A DNA stretch of 14,938 nucleotides from Quisquiliibacterium sp. (GTDB lineage: Bacteria; Pseudomonadota; Gammaproteobacteria; Burkholderiales; Burkholderiaceae_E). Both the position numbers and the translations under genes were made by a program. Within the stretch, counting starts at the first letter, position 1; the number at the start of each line of letters is the position of its first letter. Shown here in pieces: positions 1 to 8,680 of the stretch. The notes under the pieces were generated by a model that saw nothing but the letters and a program-made list of their open reading frames with translations, was not told the origin of the DNA and did no database searches. The stretch spans positions 1 through 14,938 of the forward strand of contig JALRBB010000468.1 in the NCBI GenBank assembly GCA_023257915.1, given 5' to 3'.

Positions 1-79
1 GGATCGCTGACAGTCGCTCGGACTGGCGCGAACGCATCGCGTCCTTCATGTCGTTGTTGATTCGTTCCTTCAAGCTCAT
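1..79 (-). CDS. yqeY: GatB/YqeY-domain protein, N-terminal fragment
   Basis: Only the first 26 codons are inside the window; the gene continues past position 1. Translation from the ATG at 79-77 begins MSLKERINNDMKDAMRSRQS, which matches the usual start of the small (about 150 residue) YqeY proteins, related to the tail domain of the GatB amidotransferase subunit. A GGAG ribosome site lies about 6 nt upstream of the ATG. The gene lies downstream of rpsU on the same strand, the order usual in proteobacteria (rpsU-yqeY-dnaG-rpoD). Two hairpins lie between it and rpsU, so it may depend on read-through or on its own promoter, which I could not identify. The exact cellular role of YqeY is not settled; a link to tRNA-dependent amidation is only suggested by homology. 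Confidence 0.85.
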   Translation of the reverse strand, partial: MSLKERINNDMKDAMRSRQSERLSAI

Positions 80-172
80 GACAGGCTCCGATACGTTTCG
101 ACGATGATGCCGGACCCAGTGGGGCGGCAAGATCGGTTCAGCGAATGCCGTTCGAGACTCATGCTCGCCCAG

Positions 173-215
173 CCGGAAAAGACGACAAAGCCCGCGGCGC
201 TAGGCCAGCGGGCTT
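173..215 (-). terminator. Hairpin with interrupted U-tract downstream of rpsU
   Basis: Positions 188-195 and 208-215 form a perfect 8-bp GC-rich stem (AAGCCCGC/GCGGGCTT), with 196-198 and 204-206 able to extend it internally. Read on the minus strand, the stem is followed by TTTGTCGTCTTTT, a T-rich but interrupted tract, as expected for a moderate intrinsic terminator or attenuator of the rpsU transcript. There is no T-run on the plus-strand side, so the orientation is minus. Confidence 0.5.
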
Positions 216-226
216 GTCTCACCGGA

Positions 227-264
227 TTCAAAACGCCGCGATCGGATTTTGTTCCGCGGCGTTT
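227..264 (-). terminator. Second hairpin downstream of rpsU (10-bp perfect stem)
   Basis: Positions 231-240 and 255-264 are perfect inverted repeats (AAACGCCGCG/CGCGGCGTTT) around a 14-nt loop. On the minus strand the stem is followed by TGAATCC, giving a run of four T at the stem base. It lies about 70 nt after the rpsU stop codon and before the hairpin at 188-215. It could be a terminator, an mRNA 3'-end stabiliser or an RNase processing site between rpsU and yqeY. The short T-run makes termination alone uncertain. Confidence 0.4.
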
Positions 265-334
265 GTTCCAGCTACCGAGCGCGCGTTGCGACGACCGGGC
301 AAGACAGCCGCCCGGAACCGCAACGCAAGCCCGA

Positions 335-547
335 TCAGTACATCTTCTTCGGAAGCATCTGGCTGCGCAGGCGCTTGTAATGACGCTTGACGGCAGCTGC
401 CTTCTTGCGCTTACGCTCAGCAGTAGGCTTCTCGTAGAACTCGCGGGCGCGAAGCTCGGTAATCAGACCCGTTTTCTCGATGGTGCGCTTGAAGCGGCGC
501 AGCGCGACGTCAAACGGCTCGTTTTCCTTGACCCTGATGGTCGGCAT
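335..547 (-). CDS. rpsU: 30S ribosomal protein S21
   Basis: A 70-residue basic protein, the full usual length of bacterial S21, beginning [20 protein letters not shown] and ending with a Lys/Arg-rich tail. The conserved blocks [10 protein letters not shown] (residues 13-22) and [18 protein letters not shown] (35-52) are intact. S21 binds the small subunit near the 3' end of 16S rRNA and aids initiation complex formation. The start is fixed by an unusually complete ribosome binding site at 554-563. The gene is divergent from tsaD and is followed on the same strand by two hairpins and yqeY. An extended -10 promoter at 652-660 would give a leader of roughly 100 nt. I am close to certain of the identity. 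Confidence 0.98.
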   Translation of the reverse strand: MPTIRVKENEPFDVALRRFKRTIEKTGLITELRAREFYEKPTAERKRKKAAAVKRHYKRLRSQMLPKKMY

Positions 548-553
548 GAAGAA

Positions 554-563
554 TCACCCCCTT
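554..563 (-). promoter_or_regulatory. Near-complete Shine-Dalgarno of rpsU
   Basis: On the minus strand this reads AAGGGGGTGA, which differs by a single base from the ideal AAGGAGGTGA complement of the 16S rRNA tail, and sits 6 nt before the rpsU ATG. It is the strongest ribosome binding site I see in the window and contrasts with the absent sites of tsaD, tsaE and queG. Confidence 0.8.
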
Positions 564-651
564 CCAGTGCTTGGCTCCAGGCCGCGGTAAGACTCAAAGA
601 CGGGCGACGCCCGCCACTGCCTCCGCTTGGCCACTCCAAGGCAAGCCGGTG

Positions 652-660
652 AGGATAGCA
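652..660 (-). promoter_or_regulatory. Probable rpsU promoter, extended -10
   Basis: On the minus strand this reads TGCTATCCT, a TGn extended -10 followed by TATCCT, in a locally AT-rich patch. A convincing -35 is not visible (TTTCCT is present at 17-nt spacing), consistent with reliance on the extended -10. The predicted start near 645 gives a leader of about 98 nt that contains a small CGGGC/GCCCG hairpin at 601-613. Assignment is by pattern only. Confidence 0.5.
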
Positions 661-717
661 AAATTTAGTGGACAAGGAAAGTCCTACAGTGGCGAGCTTG
701 CCATCGACTCATCCGAC

Positions 718-723
718 TAGAAT
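718..723 (+). promoter_or_regulatory. -10-like element immediately before tsaD
   Basis: TAGAAT lies with only 6 nt between it and the tsaD ATG at 730. A sigma-70 transcript from it would start at or within a base of the ATG, and there is no Shine-Dalgarno in the intervening bases, so a leaderless mRNA is plausible. The nearest -35-like hexamer (TTGCCA, 698-703) is at a poor 14-nt spacing, which lowers confidence. Confidence 0.4.
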
Positions 724-729
724 CTGCAG

Positions 730-1749
730 ATGCGCGTTCTTGGTATCGAAACCTCATGCGACGACACTGGCGTCGCCATCTACTGTACGGAACGGGGCTT
801 GCTCGGTCAGGCCCTGCACTCGCAAGTTGCGATGCATGAGCGCTATGGCGGCGTGGTGCCCGAACTCGCGTCGCGCGACCATGTACGCCGCCTGCTGCCG
901 CTGACCGAAATCGCGTTGCAGCAGGCTGGCATGAGCACCGCCGAAATCGATGCGATCGCATTTACGCAGGGCCCGGGACTGGCCGGAGCGCTGCTGGTCG
1001 GCGCCGCCGTCGGCACCGCGCTGGCCTTTGCGCTGAACAAGCCGGCGATCGGCATTCATCACCTGGAAGGGCATTTGCTGTCCCCGCTGCTGTCGGAAGA
1101 CCCGCCGCAATTCCCGTTCGTCGCGCTGCTGGTGTCGGGCGGACATACGCAACTGATGCGGGTCGATGGCGTCGGCCGCTACACGCTGCTCGGAGAAACG
1201 CTGGATGACGCCGCTGGCGAAGCCTTCGACAAGAGCGCCAAGCTGCTCGGACTCGGCTATCCGGGAGGCCCGGCAATCTCGCGCCTGGCCGAACAGGGTC
1301 GCGAAGCTGTCGTGAAGTTGCCCAGACCGATGCTGCACTCAGGCGATCTCGACTTCAGCTTCAGCGGCCTGAAGACCGCGGTGCTGACCGCGGTGCGCAA
1401 GGGCCTGGCCGACGAGCAGGCGAAAGCCGATCTCGCATTCGCGGTGCAGGCTGCGATCGTCGACGTGCTCGCCGCCAAGTCAGTCGCCGCGCTCGAGCAG
1501 ACCGGGCTGGATCGACTGGTGATCGCCGGCGGGGTCAGCGCAAACCGGCGGCTGCGCGACACGCTCGAGCGCGCCCAGGCAGATCGCGCCTTTCGCGCCT
1601 ACTTTCCGAAGCCGGCGCTTTGCACCGACAACGGCGCGATGATCGCGTTCGCAGGCGCGCTCAGGCTGGCCGCCGGCGAAGTCGCGCCGGTTCCCGATGG
1701 TTTCGGAATCCGGCCGCGCTGGCCGCTGTCGGAATTGCAGGCCCCCTGA
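730..1749 (+). CDS. tsaD: tRNA N6-adenosine threonylcarbamoyltransferase TsaD
   Basis: This 339-residue protein transfers the threonylcarbamoyl group from threonylcarbamoyl-AMP to A37 of ANN-decoding tRNAs, acting with TsaB and TsaE in the cytoplasm. The N-terminus [13 protein letters not shown] is the family signature, which fixes the start. The metal-binding HLEGH motif sits at residues 111-115 with His111 and His115, and SGGHT (136-140), GYPGG (177-180 region), [20 protein letters not shown] and CTDNGAMIA are all present. Length is normal (E. coli about 337). The gene is divergent from rpsU, as in other proteobacteria. There is no Shine-Dalgarno before the ATG, but a -10-like TAGAAT is 6 nt upstream, so it may be leaderless. 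Its partner tsaE lies about 9 kb away in this window. It converges on the ROK kinase gene with a 68-nt gap holding no clear terminator. Confidence 0.98.
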   Translation: MRVLGIETSCDDTGVAIYCTERGLLGQALHSQVAMHERYGGVVPELASRDHVRRLLPLTEIALQQAGMSTAEIDAIAFTQGPGLAGALLVGAAVGTALAFALNKPAIGIHHLEGHLLSPLLSEDPPQFPFVALLVSGGHTQLMRVDGVGRYTLLGETLDDAAGEAFDKSAKLLGLGYPGGPAISRLAEQGREAVVKLPRPMLHSGDLDFSFSGLKTAVLTAVRKGLADEQAKADLAFAVQAAIVDVLAAKSVAALEQTGLDRLVIAGGVSANRRLRDTLERAQADRAFRAYFPKPALCTDNGAMIAFAGALRLAAGEVAPVPDGFGIRPRWPLSELQAP

Positions 1750-1817
1750 ACTCCACGCCGTGCAGCCTGCTCGACTCGCACCGGTCCGCATCGACTGGCT
1801 TCGGGTCGCAGCGAAAG

Positions 1818-2720
1818 TCACCCCATGGGCTCGCCAAGCCCCCAGAGTCTGGCGGCGCCGAACACCCCGGACGAATCGCCATGCCGATTGCGCAACAGGC
1901 GGGTGTGGATCAGATCCGAGAACACATGGGACTTCCATCGCCGCGGAATCTCTTGGTACAGCAGATCGAGATTGCTCAATCCGCCGCCAAGCACGATCGC
2001 ATGCGGATCGAACACATTGATCACGCCGGCCAGTGACCGCGCCAGCCGGTCGCAATACCGTTGTAGCGCCAGCGACGCGGCCGGATCGCCCGCCGCTGCC
2101 TGGGCGAGCACCGTATGCGCATTCGCATGGGAACGACCGGCATCGCGCGCCAGCGCCGGCCCGCTCAGCCAGGTCTCGATGCAGCCGTGTCGGCCGCAGT
2201 AACAGCTAGGGCCTGGGTGTTCGCCCTCGGCCGGTAAGGGCAGCGGGTTGTGCCCCCATTCGCCAGCGATCGCGTTCGCGCCGACCAGCACCTTGCCGTC
2301 AATGACCAGACCGCCGCCCACCCCGGTGCCGAGGATCACGCCAAACACCGTTGGATACCCCGTTGCGGCACCGTCGATCGCCTCAGACAGCGCAAAGCAG
2401 TTCGCGTCATTGGCGATGCGCAACTTGCGATCGAGCGCCGCTTCCAGGTCCTTGCCCAGCGGCTGGCCGTTCAACCAGACGGAATTCGCGTTCTTGACCA
2501 GAGCGGTGTCGCTCGAGACGGTTCCCGGAATGCAGATGCCCACAGGGCAGCGCTGGCCGACGCGCGATTCGGCCAGCGTCACCAGGCCGGTCAACGCGGC
2601 GATCGTGGCCCCGTAATCGCCTTGCGGCGACGCAATGCGTTCGCGCAACACGACCGCACCCTCATCGGCGAGCACGACGATTTCGGTCTTGGTGCCGCCA
2701 AGATCGATTCCGATGCGCAT
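1818..2720 (-). CDS. ROK-family sugar kinase, Mak/fructokinase-like
   Basis: A 300-residue cytoplasmic kinase that would phosphorylate a hexose with ATP. It starts MRIGIDLGGTKTEIVVL, the ROK phosphate-binding loop, and carries the catalytic Asp in ANDANC (Asp105), the GEWGHNPLPL block (153-161) with Glu154 and His157, and a zinc-binding CYCGRHGCIET motif (173-183; Cys173, Cys175, Cys180). The sequence through WLNGQPLGKDL and HGDSSGVFGAARLW resembles E. coli Mak (YajF), a fructo(manno)kinase, more than NagK or Glk; the substrate is therefore inferred as fructose or mannose with moderate confidence. It is the last gene of the minus-strand series, 19 nt after plsY, with only a weak GAGG ribosome site at about 10-nt spacing. 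It converges with tsaD. No sugar transporter or regulator is adjacent, so its metabolic setting is unclear. Confidence 0.88.
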   Translation of the reverse strand: MRIGIDLGGTKTEIVVLADEGAVVLRERIASPQGDYGATIAALTGLVTLAESRVGQRCPVGICIPGTVSSDTALVKNANSVWLNGQPLGKDLEAALDRKLRIANDANCFALSEAIDGAATGYPTVFGVILGTGVGGGLVIDGKVLVGANAIAGEWGHNPLPLPAEGEHPGPSCYCGRHGCIETWLSGPALARDAGRSHANAHTVLAQAAAGDPAASLALQRYCDRLARSLAGVINVFDPHAIVLGGGLSNLDLLYQEIPRRWKSHVFSDLIHTRLLRNRHGDSSGVFGAARLWGLGEPMG

Positions 2721-2739
2721 CGCCCGATGGCCTCGGTCT

Positions 2740-3357
2740 TTAGCCGCGTTTTTTCTGACCGATCCGGCTTTCCTTGCCGGCCATCAGCTTGGCGATGTTG
2801 CCGCGATGCCGCCAGACCAGCAGAGCGCTCATGATGACCACCGCGAACGCGATCGCATCGGCACCGAACAGAAAGGTGTAGTAAAGCGGCGCGAACACGG
2901 ATGAGACCAGTGCGGCCAGCGACGAGTAGCGAAAAAAGAAGGCGATGATCAGCCAGGTCAGCAAGGTGGCCAGCCCAAGCCAGGGGTTGATTGCCAGGAG
3001 CACGCCAGCGGCGGTCGCCACCCCCTTGCCGCCGGCAAAGCGATGAAAGACCGGGAACAGATGTCCGCAGAACACCGCCAGCGCGACCAGTGCGATCGCG
3101 CCATCGCCCAGGCCAAAACGCAGCGCGAATGCCTTGGCAACGAACACCGCGAGCCATCCCTTCGCCCCGTCGCCAACCAGCGTCAGCAGCGCGGCCATCT
3201 TGTTGCCGGTGCGCAGGACGTTGGTCGCCCCCGGATTTCCAGAGCCGTAGCTGCGCGGATCAGCCAGCCCCATTACGCGGCTGACCAGCACCGCAAATGA
3301 AACCGATCCCAGCAGGTAGGCGAGCAAGACTGCGACGATGCTGTTCAGGCTGTCCAC
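2740..3357 (-). CDS. plsY: Glycerol-3-phosphate acyltransferase PlsY
   Basis: A 205-residue polytopic inner-membrane enzyme that acylates glycerol-3-phosphate from acyl-phosphate, the first committed step of phospholipid synthesis alongside PlsX. The three cytoplasmic motifs of the family are intact: [10 protein letters not shown] (37-46), GDGAKG (62-67) and [18 protein letters not shown] (98-115). Hydrophobic segments before, between and after them (about 6-28, 54-78, 86-104, 117-140, 145-177) fit the usual five to seven membrane spans. The tail is lysine-rich. The start is a GTG at 3357-3355 preceded by CGGAG at about 9 nt. It follows ybaK with a 14-nt gap and precedes the ROK kinase, so it is probably cotranscribed with both. 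Length is typical and identity is secure. Confidence 0.97.
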   Translation of the reverse strand: MDSLNSIVAVLLAYLLGSVSFAVLVSRVMGLADPRSYGSGNPGATNVLRTGNKMAALLTLVGDGAKGWLAVFVAKAFALRFGLGDGAIALVALAVFCGHLFPVFHRFAGGKGVATAAGVLLAINPWLGLATLLTWLIIAFFFRYSSLAALVSSVFAPLYYTFLFGADAIAFAVVIMSALLVWRHRGNIAKLMAGKESRIGQKKRG

Positions 3358-3371
3358 GGCACAAGACTCCG

Positions 3372-3869
3372 TCAGGTTTCCAGCGCGCAGTGTACCGGCT
3401 GGGCGGCAAGCAGATCGACCAGCACTTTCGGAGAAATCGACATCAGGCAGCCACGCCGACCAGCATTAATGAAGATCTGCGGCAACTGCATCACGGATTC
3501 CTCAACAAAGACCGGCATCGGCTTGCGGGTGCCAAAGGGGGAGGTTCCGCCGACCTGGTAGCCGGAATGCCGTTGCGCAACATCCGGCTTGCAGGCCTCG
3601 ATGCTCTTGCGTCCGGTCTGGCGCGCGAGGTTCTTCGTGGACACCGTGCGGTCGCCATGCATCAGCACGATCAGCGGTCGGGCCTGCTCATCTTGCATCA
3701 CCAGCGTCTTGACGACCTGATGCTCATCGACCCCGAGCTGACGCGCCGACTCGCCGGTGCCACCGTGCTCCACATACTCGTAGACATGAAGCTCGAATGC
3801 CACCCCGGCTCGGCGCAGCGCCTGCGTGGCCGGGGTTTCGGAGACATGGGGGGACTTTTTGCTTGCCAT
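3372..3869 (-). CDS. ybaK: Cys-tRNA(Pro) deacylase, YbaK/EbsC family
   Basis: A 165-residue single-domain editing enzyme that hydrolyses Cys-tRNA(Pro) made in error by prolyl-tRNA synthetase. The functional Lys of the family lies in QVVKTLVMQ (Lys54), and the substrate loop [20 protein letters not shown] (104-123) and INAGRRG (134-140) are conserved. Length and full-length similarity to E. coli YbaK (about 159 residues) are good. The ATG at 3869 lies only 4 nt after the TGA of the upstream reductase gene (TGATCGCATG), so translation is probably coupled to it; the gap to plsY downstream is 14 nt. The tight spacing joins a translation-fidelity gene to the cassette upstream without implying a shared function. 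Cytoplasmic, presumably acting with ProRS. Confidence 0.95.
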   Translation of the reverse strand: MASKKSPHVSETPATQALRRAGVAFELHVYEYVEHGGTGESARQLGVDEHQVVKTLVMQDEQARPLIVLMHGDRTVSTKNLARQTGRKSIEACKPDVAQRHSGYQVGGTSPFGTRKPMPVFVEESVMQLPQIFINAGRRGCLMSISPKVLVDLLAAQPVHCALET

Positions 3870-3873
3870 GCGA

Positions 3874-4872
3874 TCACGCGTACATCCGGTGGACTCGCCC
3901 GAACAATCGCGCCATCCCGAACAGCGAGTCGATTGCAGGAGTCGGCACGCCGGTGAGCCGGCCCATCTCGACGACTGCGCCGATCAGCGCGTCGAGCTCG
4001 AGCGGCCGACTCGCCTGCGCATCATTGAGCATCGAGGTACGGAAGGCACCGAGCTTGCGCGTGATCGCATGGCGTTCGTCCGGGGTCATGCCGATCGGCA
4101 AGCCGATCGCATCGCCGATCTGCGCGGCCTCACGCATCGCGGCCGACATGTATTCGCGAACGAGGTCATCGTTGAGAATCTGATCGCCCGTCGCTCCGGT
4201 CAATGCCGAAATCGGATTGACCGTCATGTTGCCCCAGAGCTTTAGCCAGACATCGCGCTCGATCTGCGCCGAGGAGTCGGTCTCGAACCCCGCCTGGCGT
4301 AGCACCTCGGCAAGCAACGGCAGCCGCGGATGCGCCGCGCCGCCGGGCGCGCCGATGATTAAATGGTTGCCGGCGCGGTGTGTGACCACACCGGGTGCAG
4401 TCATCGTCGCCGACAAGTGCACAACGCAACCGATGATCTGCGCCGCCGGCATTGCCGCGGCGAGCGTGCCGTGCGGATCGCAGCTCGCCAGTCGCGCGCC
4501 TTGCCAGCGGCCACCGATCGCCTCGAAGAACCACCAGGGCACACCGTTCATCGCGGTGACGATCGCGGTGTGCGGCCCGATCAGCGGCGCGATATCGGCT
4601 GCGATCGATTCCAGCGCCGTGGTCTTGACCGACACGACCAGCAGATCCTGCGGCCCGAGTTCGCGAGCATCATCGCTGGCACACACCTGCACCACGCTGC
4701 GTTGTTGCGCATCCGGCGCTCCATCGAGCAAGACCAGGCCTTGCTCGCGAACCGCCCGCAAGTTATCACCACGGGCCAGCGCACTGACCGGCTGGCCAGC
4801 GCGCGCAATTCGCGCGGCAATCAGGCCGCCGACACCGCCAAGGCCGGCGATGCAGATCTTCGGTTCGCTCAT
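3874..4872 (-). CDS. Ketopantoate reductase family (PanE/ApbA) oxidoreductase
   Basis: A 332-residue NAD(P)H-dependent 2-oxoacid reductase of the 2-dehydropantoate 2-reductase family. The Rossmann motif GLGGVGG is at residues 10-16, and the residues that in E. coli PanE contact substrate are conserved: Asn in AMNG (109), Lys211 in VWLKLWGN, Asn215, Asn219 in NPISAL, Ser280 in TSMLND and Glu293 in PLELDAL. So the enzyme should be active on a branched or substituted 2-oxoacid. I chose the ATG at 4872; a GTG at 4884 would add four residues but has its GGGA too close. Its setting, directly after a class II aldolase and an HpaE-like dehydrogenase (24-nt gap to the aldolase gene), suggests a catabolic 2-oxoacid rather than pantothenate synthesis, but ketopantoate reduction cannot be excluded. 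No gene symbol is assigned for that reason. Confidence 0.9.
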   Translation of the reverse strand: MSEPKICIAGLGGVGGLIAARIARAGQPVSALARGDNLRAVREQGLVLLDGAPDAQQRSVVQVCASDDARELGPQDLLVVSVKTTALESIAADIAPLIGPHTAIVTAMNGVPWWFFEAIGGRWQGARLASCDPHGTLAAAMPAAQIIGCVVHLSATMTAPGVVTHRAGNHLIIGAPGGAAHPRLPLLAEVLRQAGFETDSSAQIERDVWLKLWGNMTVNPISALTGATGDQILNDDLVREYMSAAMREAAQIGDAIGLPIGMTPDERHAITRKLGAFRTSMLNDAQASRPLELDALIGAVVEMGRLTGVPTPAIDSLFGMARLFGRVHRMYA

Positions 4873-4896
4873 CTCGCAGAACACTCCCGCTCAGGT

Positions 4897-5664
4897 TCAA
4901 TAACGATAGGACGAGTCGATGCGATCAACCTGGCGCACCAGCGCGTCGTACATGTCGCGTCCGGCACCGAAACGCTCGTCGAATTGAAGCGAATCGGCGG
5001 TGCACTTGCGCTGGATGTCTTCGGGGATCTCGATGACCGCACCCATCGACATCGATGCAAGCTGGATCTCACAGGCCCGGTTGAGCAACCACAGGATCGC
5101 AAAGCAGCGATGGATGCTGTCGGACCAGGCGAGCAGGCCATGGTTGCGCAGGATCACCGCCGGCCTGTCGCCGATCGCGCGCACCAGTCGCGGACCCTCG
5201 TCCGCATGCACGGTGATGCCCTCGAAGTCATGGTAGGCAAGCTTGCCGTGCAGTTGCGCGCTGTAAAAGTTACTCATCGACAGGCCGGCCCGCGAACAGG
5301 CGACCGCCATGCCGGCGGTGGTGTGCGTGTGCATCACGCAATGCGCCCCCTCGACGCCGGCATGGATTGCGCCATGCACCGTGAACCCGGCCGGATTGAT
5401 CGGCCAGTCTGAACGGCCAACCACCTTGCCCGCAAGGTCGATCTTGACCAGATTCGACGCGGTCACTTCGCTGTAGTGCAACCCGAACGGATTGATCAGA
5501 AAGTGACGCTGCGGCCCGGGCACCCGCACCGTGATGTGGTTGTAGATGAGTTCGGTCCAGCCGAGCATCGCGAAGATCCGGTAACAGGCGGCCAGATCGA
5601 CGCGCAGCGCCCATTCGGAAGGATCGATGCCGGAATGCGGCGGAGGATTCGAAGCTGGGTTCAT
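4897..5664 (-). CDS. Class II aldolase/adducin-domain protein
   Basis: A 255-residue cytoplasmic protein of the FucA/AraD/adducin fold, which normally uses a divalent metal to split or rearrange hydroxy-carbonyl compounds. Numbering from the GTG one codon upstream, the metal ligands His113 and His115 are in HTHTTAGMAVAC and His176 is in NHGLLAWS. The acid/base Glu found in FucA upstream of the first His pair is not visible: that stretch reads NPAGFTVHGAIHAG. This is the adducin-like branch, whose members are mostly uncharacterised. The ATG at 5664 (or the GTG immediately before it) has no clear ribosome site. It lies 53 nt after the dehydrogenase gene, beyond a terminator-like hairpin, and 24 nt before the reductase. 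Substrate unknown; a retro-aldol, decarboxylation or epimerisation step is possible. Confidence 0.88.
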   Translation of the reverse strand: MNPASNPPPHSGIDPSEWALRVDLAACYRIFAMLGWTELIYNHITVRVPGPQRHFLINPFGLHYSEVTASNLVKIDLAGKVVGRSDWPINPAGFTVHGAIHAGVEGAHCVMHTHTTAGMAVACSRAGLSMSNFYSAQLHGKLAYHDFEGITVHADEGPRLVRAIGDRPAVILRNHGLLAWSDSIHRCFAILWLLNRACEIQLASMSMGAVIEIPEDIQRKCTADSLQFDERFGAGRDMYDALVRQVDRIDSSYRY

Positions 5665-5720
5665 CACAGTTTGGCCATCAAGGTCATTGAGCAGGGCTCT
5701 TAAAAAACGCAGGCACTGGT

Positions 5721-7253
<1,533 letters not shown>

Positions 7254-7279
7254 TTCATGCGAGCCCGTGTTTGGTATCA

Positions 7280-7555
7280 CTATTTCAGCTCGATCTCGAT
7301 GAAGCTGAACTCAAACGGATTGACGTTGATCACGTTGTGCGCGACACCAGTCAGACGCGCATACGACACCCCGGCGGTCAGCTGCACATCACGAGGCCCT
7401 TCCGGCTCCTCAAGACGCAGCGTGCCGGTGGTCATCGGTACGACCACATAGTCGTGGCCGTGAACATGATGACCGGTGTCCGCACCCGGCGCGAAGCGCC
7501 ATTCGGTCACGATCACGCGCGCATTGTCAATCTGGACAGTCGGGACGGCTTTCAT
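7280..7555 (-). CDS. Small single-domain cupin protein
   Basis: A 91-residue single cupin barrel. Motif 1 is GADTGHHVHGHDYVVVPMTTG (24-44), with metal-ligand candidates His30, His32 and His34; the usual Glu position is occupied by Asp35 or Tyr36, and the closing Gly is Gly44. Motif 2 is the GVAHNVIN block (70-77) with His73. Small cupins of this size serve as isomerases, dioxygenase-like enzymes or ligand-binding partners, and function cannot be assigned from sequence. A good GGAG site lies 6 nt before the ATG. It is the first gene of the cassette, overlapping or closely spaced with the dehydrogenase, and is 117 nt downstream of xerD. That gap has no terminator I can see; a TATCCT hexamer at 7570-7575, identical to the rpsU -10, is a weak promoter candidate. 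Confidence 0.85.
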   Translation of the reverse strand: MKAVPTVQIDNARVIVTEWRFAPGADTGHHVHGHDYVVVPMTTGTLRLEEPEGPRDVQLTAGVSYARLTGVAHNVINVNPFEFSFIEIELK

Positions 7556-7672
7556 TGGAATCTCCAGCGAGGATAAGGAAAGGGTTTGACGAGGCTTGGG
7601 CGCAATCGAAGCGGCGCCATGTCGCCTAAGATATCCCAGCGCCCGCGCATCGCATTGACAACACCATTGCGC

Positions 7673-8605
7673 TCAACCGCGAGGATGATGCGCCGCGTGC
7701 AGCACCTTGAGCCGCTCGCGTGCCACATGGGTGTAAATCTGGGTCGTTGAGATGTCGGCATGCCCGAGCAGCATCTGCACGACCCGAAGGTCGGCACCAT
7801 GGTTCAGCAAATGGGTGGCGAACGCATGGCGCAGCGCATGCGGCGACAGCGGTGCGGTGACGCCTGCCACGATCGCATAGCGCTTGACCAGCGTCCAGAA
7901 CATCTGGCGGGTCATCGGACCGCCGCGCCGGGTCACGAACAGCGCGTCGGAGGAGGCTCCGCCGAGTAGTTCGCTTCGAGCCTGCGACAAATAGGTTTCT
8001 ATCCAGTGTCGTGCTTCGTCGCCCATCGGCACCAGACGCTGCTTGTCGCCCTTGCCGACAACTCTCACGACGCCCTCGTTCAGACCGAGTTCCACGGTCC
8101 GAACGCCGACCAGTTCGCTGACTCGCAGCCCGCTTGCGTACAGCAGCTCGAGCATCGCGCGGTCGCGCAATCCGAGTGGCGAATCCAGCGACGGAGCCGC
8201 GAGCAGCGCTTCGACCTGGGCCTCTGACAGGGTCTTCGGGAAGCGCGGGCGCTGGCGCGCGGAGCGGATCGACAGCGTCGGATCGTCCTGCCTGAGGCCC
8301 TGTCGCAGCAGCCACCGGAAGTAGCGGCGAAATACCGTCAGCCGGCGATTGCTGCTAGTGGCCCGCGACCCCGGATGGCGTGCGGCGATATAGGCCTGCA
8401 AATCAGCGCTGGCCGCCCGGGCGAGCGCACAGTTTCGCCGGGTTACCAACCAGCCGGCCAGCATCTGCAGGTCGCGCCGGTAGGCGGCCAGCGTATTGCG
8501 CGACAAACCATCTTCAAGCAGCAAGGCGTCGCAAAAAGCGTCGATGCCGGCAGGCCCCGCCGCTGCGGGGTCGCCAGGATCCTGCGCAATCATCGTATCG
8601 GTCAT
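7673..8605 (-). CDS. xerD: Site-specific tyrosine recombinase XerD
   Basis: A 310-residue tyrosine recombinase that, with XerC, resolves chromosome dimers at dif under FtsK control. The catalytic set is complete: Arg161 in YASGLRVSEL, Lys185 in GKGDKQRLVP, His256 and Arg259 in SPHALRHAFATHLL, His282 in LLGHADISTT, and the nucleophile Tyr291 in TQIYTHVARERL. The N-terminal SAM-like core-binding domain includes the LEDGLSRNTLAAYRRDL block. The open frame extends up to 8860, but that part overlaps the divergent AEC gene and has no Xer similarity, so I chose the ATG at 8605; ATG at 8593 is also possible. XerD rather than XerC is judged from the ISTTQIYTHV region and length. There is no integron or phage context, so this is the housekeeping enzyme. 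Confidence 0.94.
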   Translation of the reverse strand: MTDTMIAQDPGDPAAAGPAGIDAFCDALLLEDGLSRNTLAAYRRDLQMLAGWLVTRRNCALARAASADLQAYIAARHPGSRATSSNRRLTVFRRYFRWLLRQGLRQDDPTLSIRSARQRPRFPKTLSEAQVEALLAAPSLDSPLGLRDRAMLELLYASGLRVSELVGVRTVELGLNEGVVRVVGKGDKQRLVPMGDEARHWIETYLSQARSELLGGASSDALFVTRRGGPMTRQMFWTLVKRYAIVAGVTAPLSPHALRHAFATHLLNHGADLRVVQMLLGHADISTTQIYTHVARERLKVLHAAHHPRG

Positions 8606-8667
8606 CGTCTCGACACTCGAACGCTCATCTGTGCCGAATGCTAGCAGCGTGGCACTGCAGACTGGCT

Positions 8668-8673
8668 TACACT
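8668..8673 (+). promoter_or_regulatory. -10-like element immediately before the AEC gene
   Basis: TACACT is followed by 7 nt and then the GTG start at 8681. A transcript would begin at or beside the GTG, and the intervening bases (GCGCGCC) contain no Shine-Dalgarno. The geometry matches the one before tsaD. No convincing -35 is visible. Confidence 0.35.
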
Positions 8674-8680
8674 GCGCGCC

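Noticed and set aside
104..652. 182-codon plus-strand open frame across rpsU and its flanks
   Set aside because: It covers rpsU in antisense plus two hairpins and a promoter region, and the translation has no recognisable pattern.
1750..1817. Possible terminator between convergent tsaD and the ROK kinase gene
   Set aside because: Short CGAC/GTCG pairings exist but there is no stable stem with a T-run on either strand.
3297..3956. 219-codon plus-strand open frame opposite ybaK
   Set aside because: ybaK has full family conservation on the minus strand; the plus frame has no family features.
4363..5412. 349-codon open frame on the plus strand, antisense to the reductase and aldolase genes
   Set aside because: Composition is Arg/His/Asp-rich with no domain pattern, and both genes on the other strand have clear motifs; long antisense frames are expected in GC-rich coding DNA.
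5664..5678. Mini-ORF of four codons (MAKL) whose stop overlaps the class II aldolase ATG
   Set aside because: The TGATG overlap is suggestive of coupling, but a frame this short occurs by chance often and has no ribosome site.
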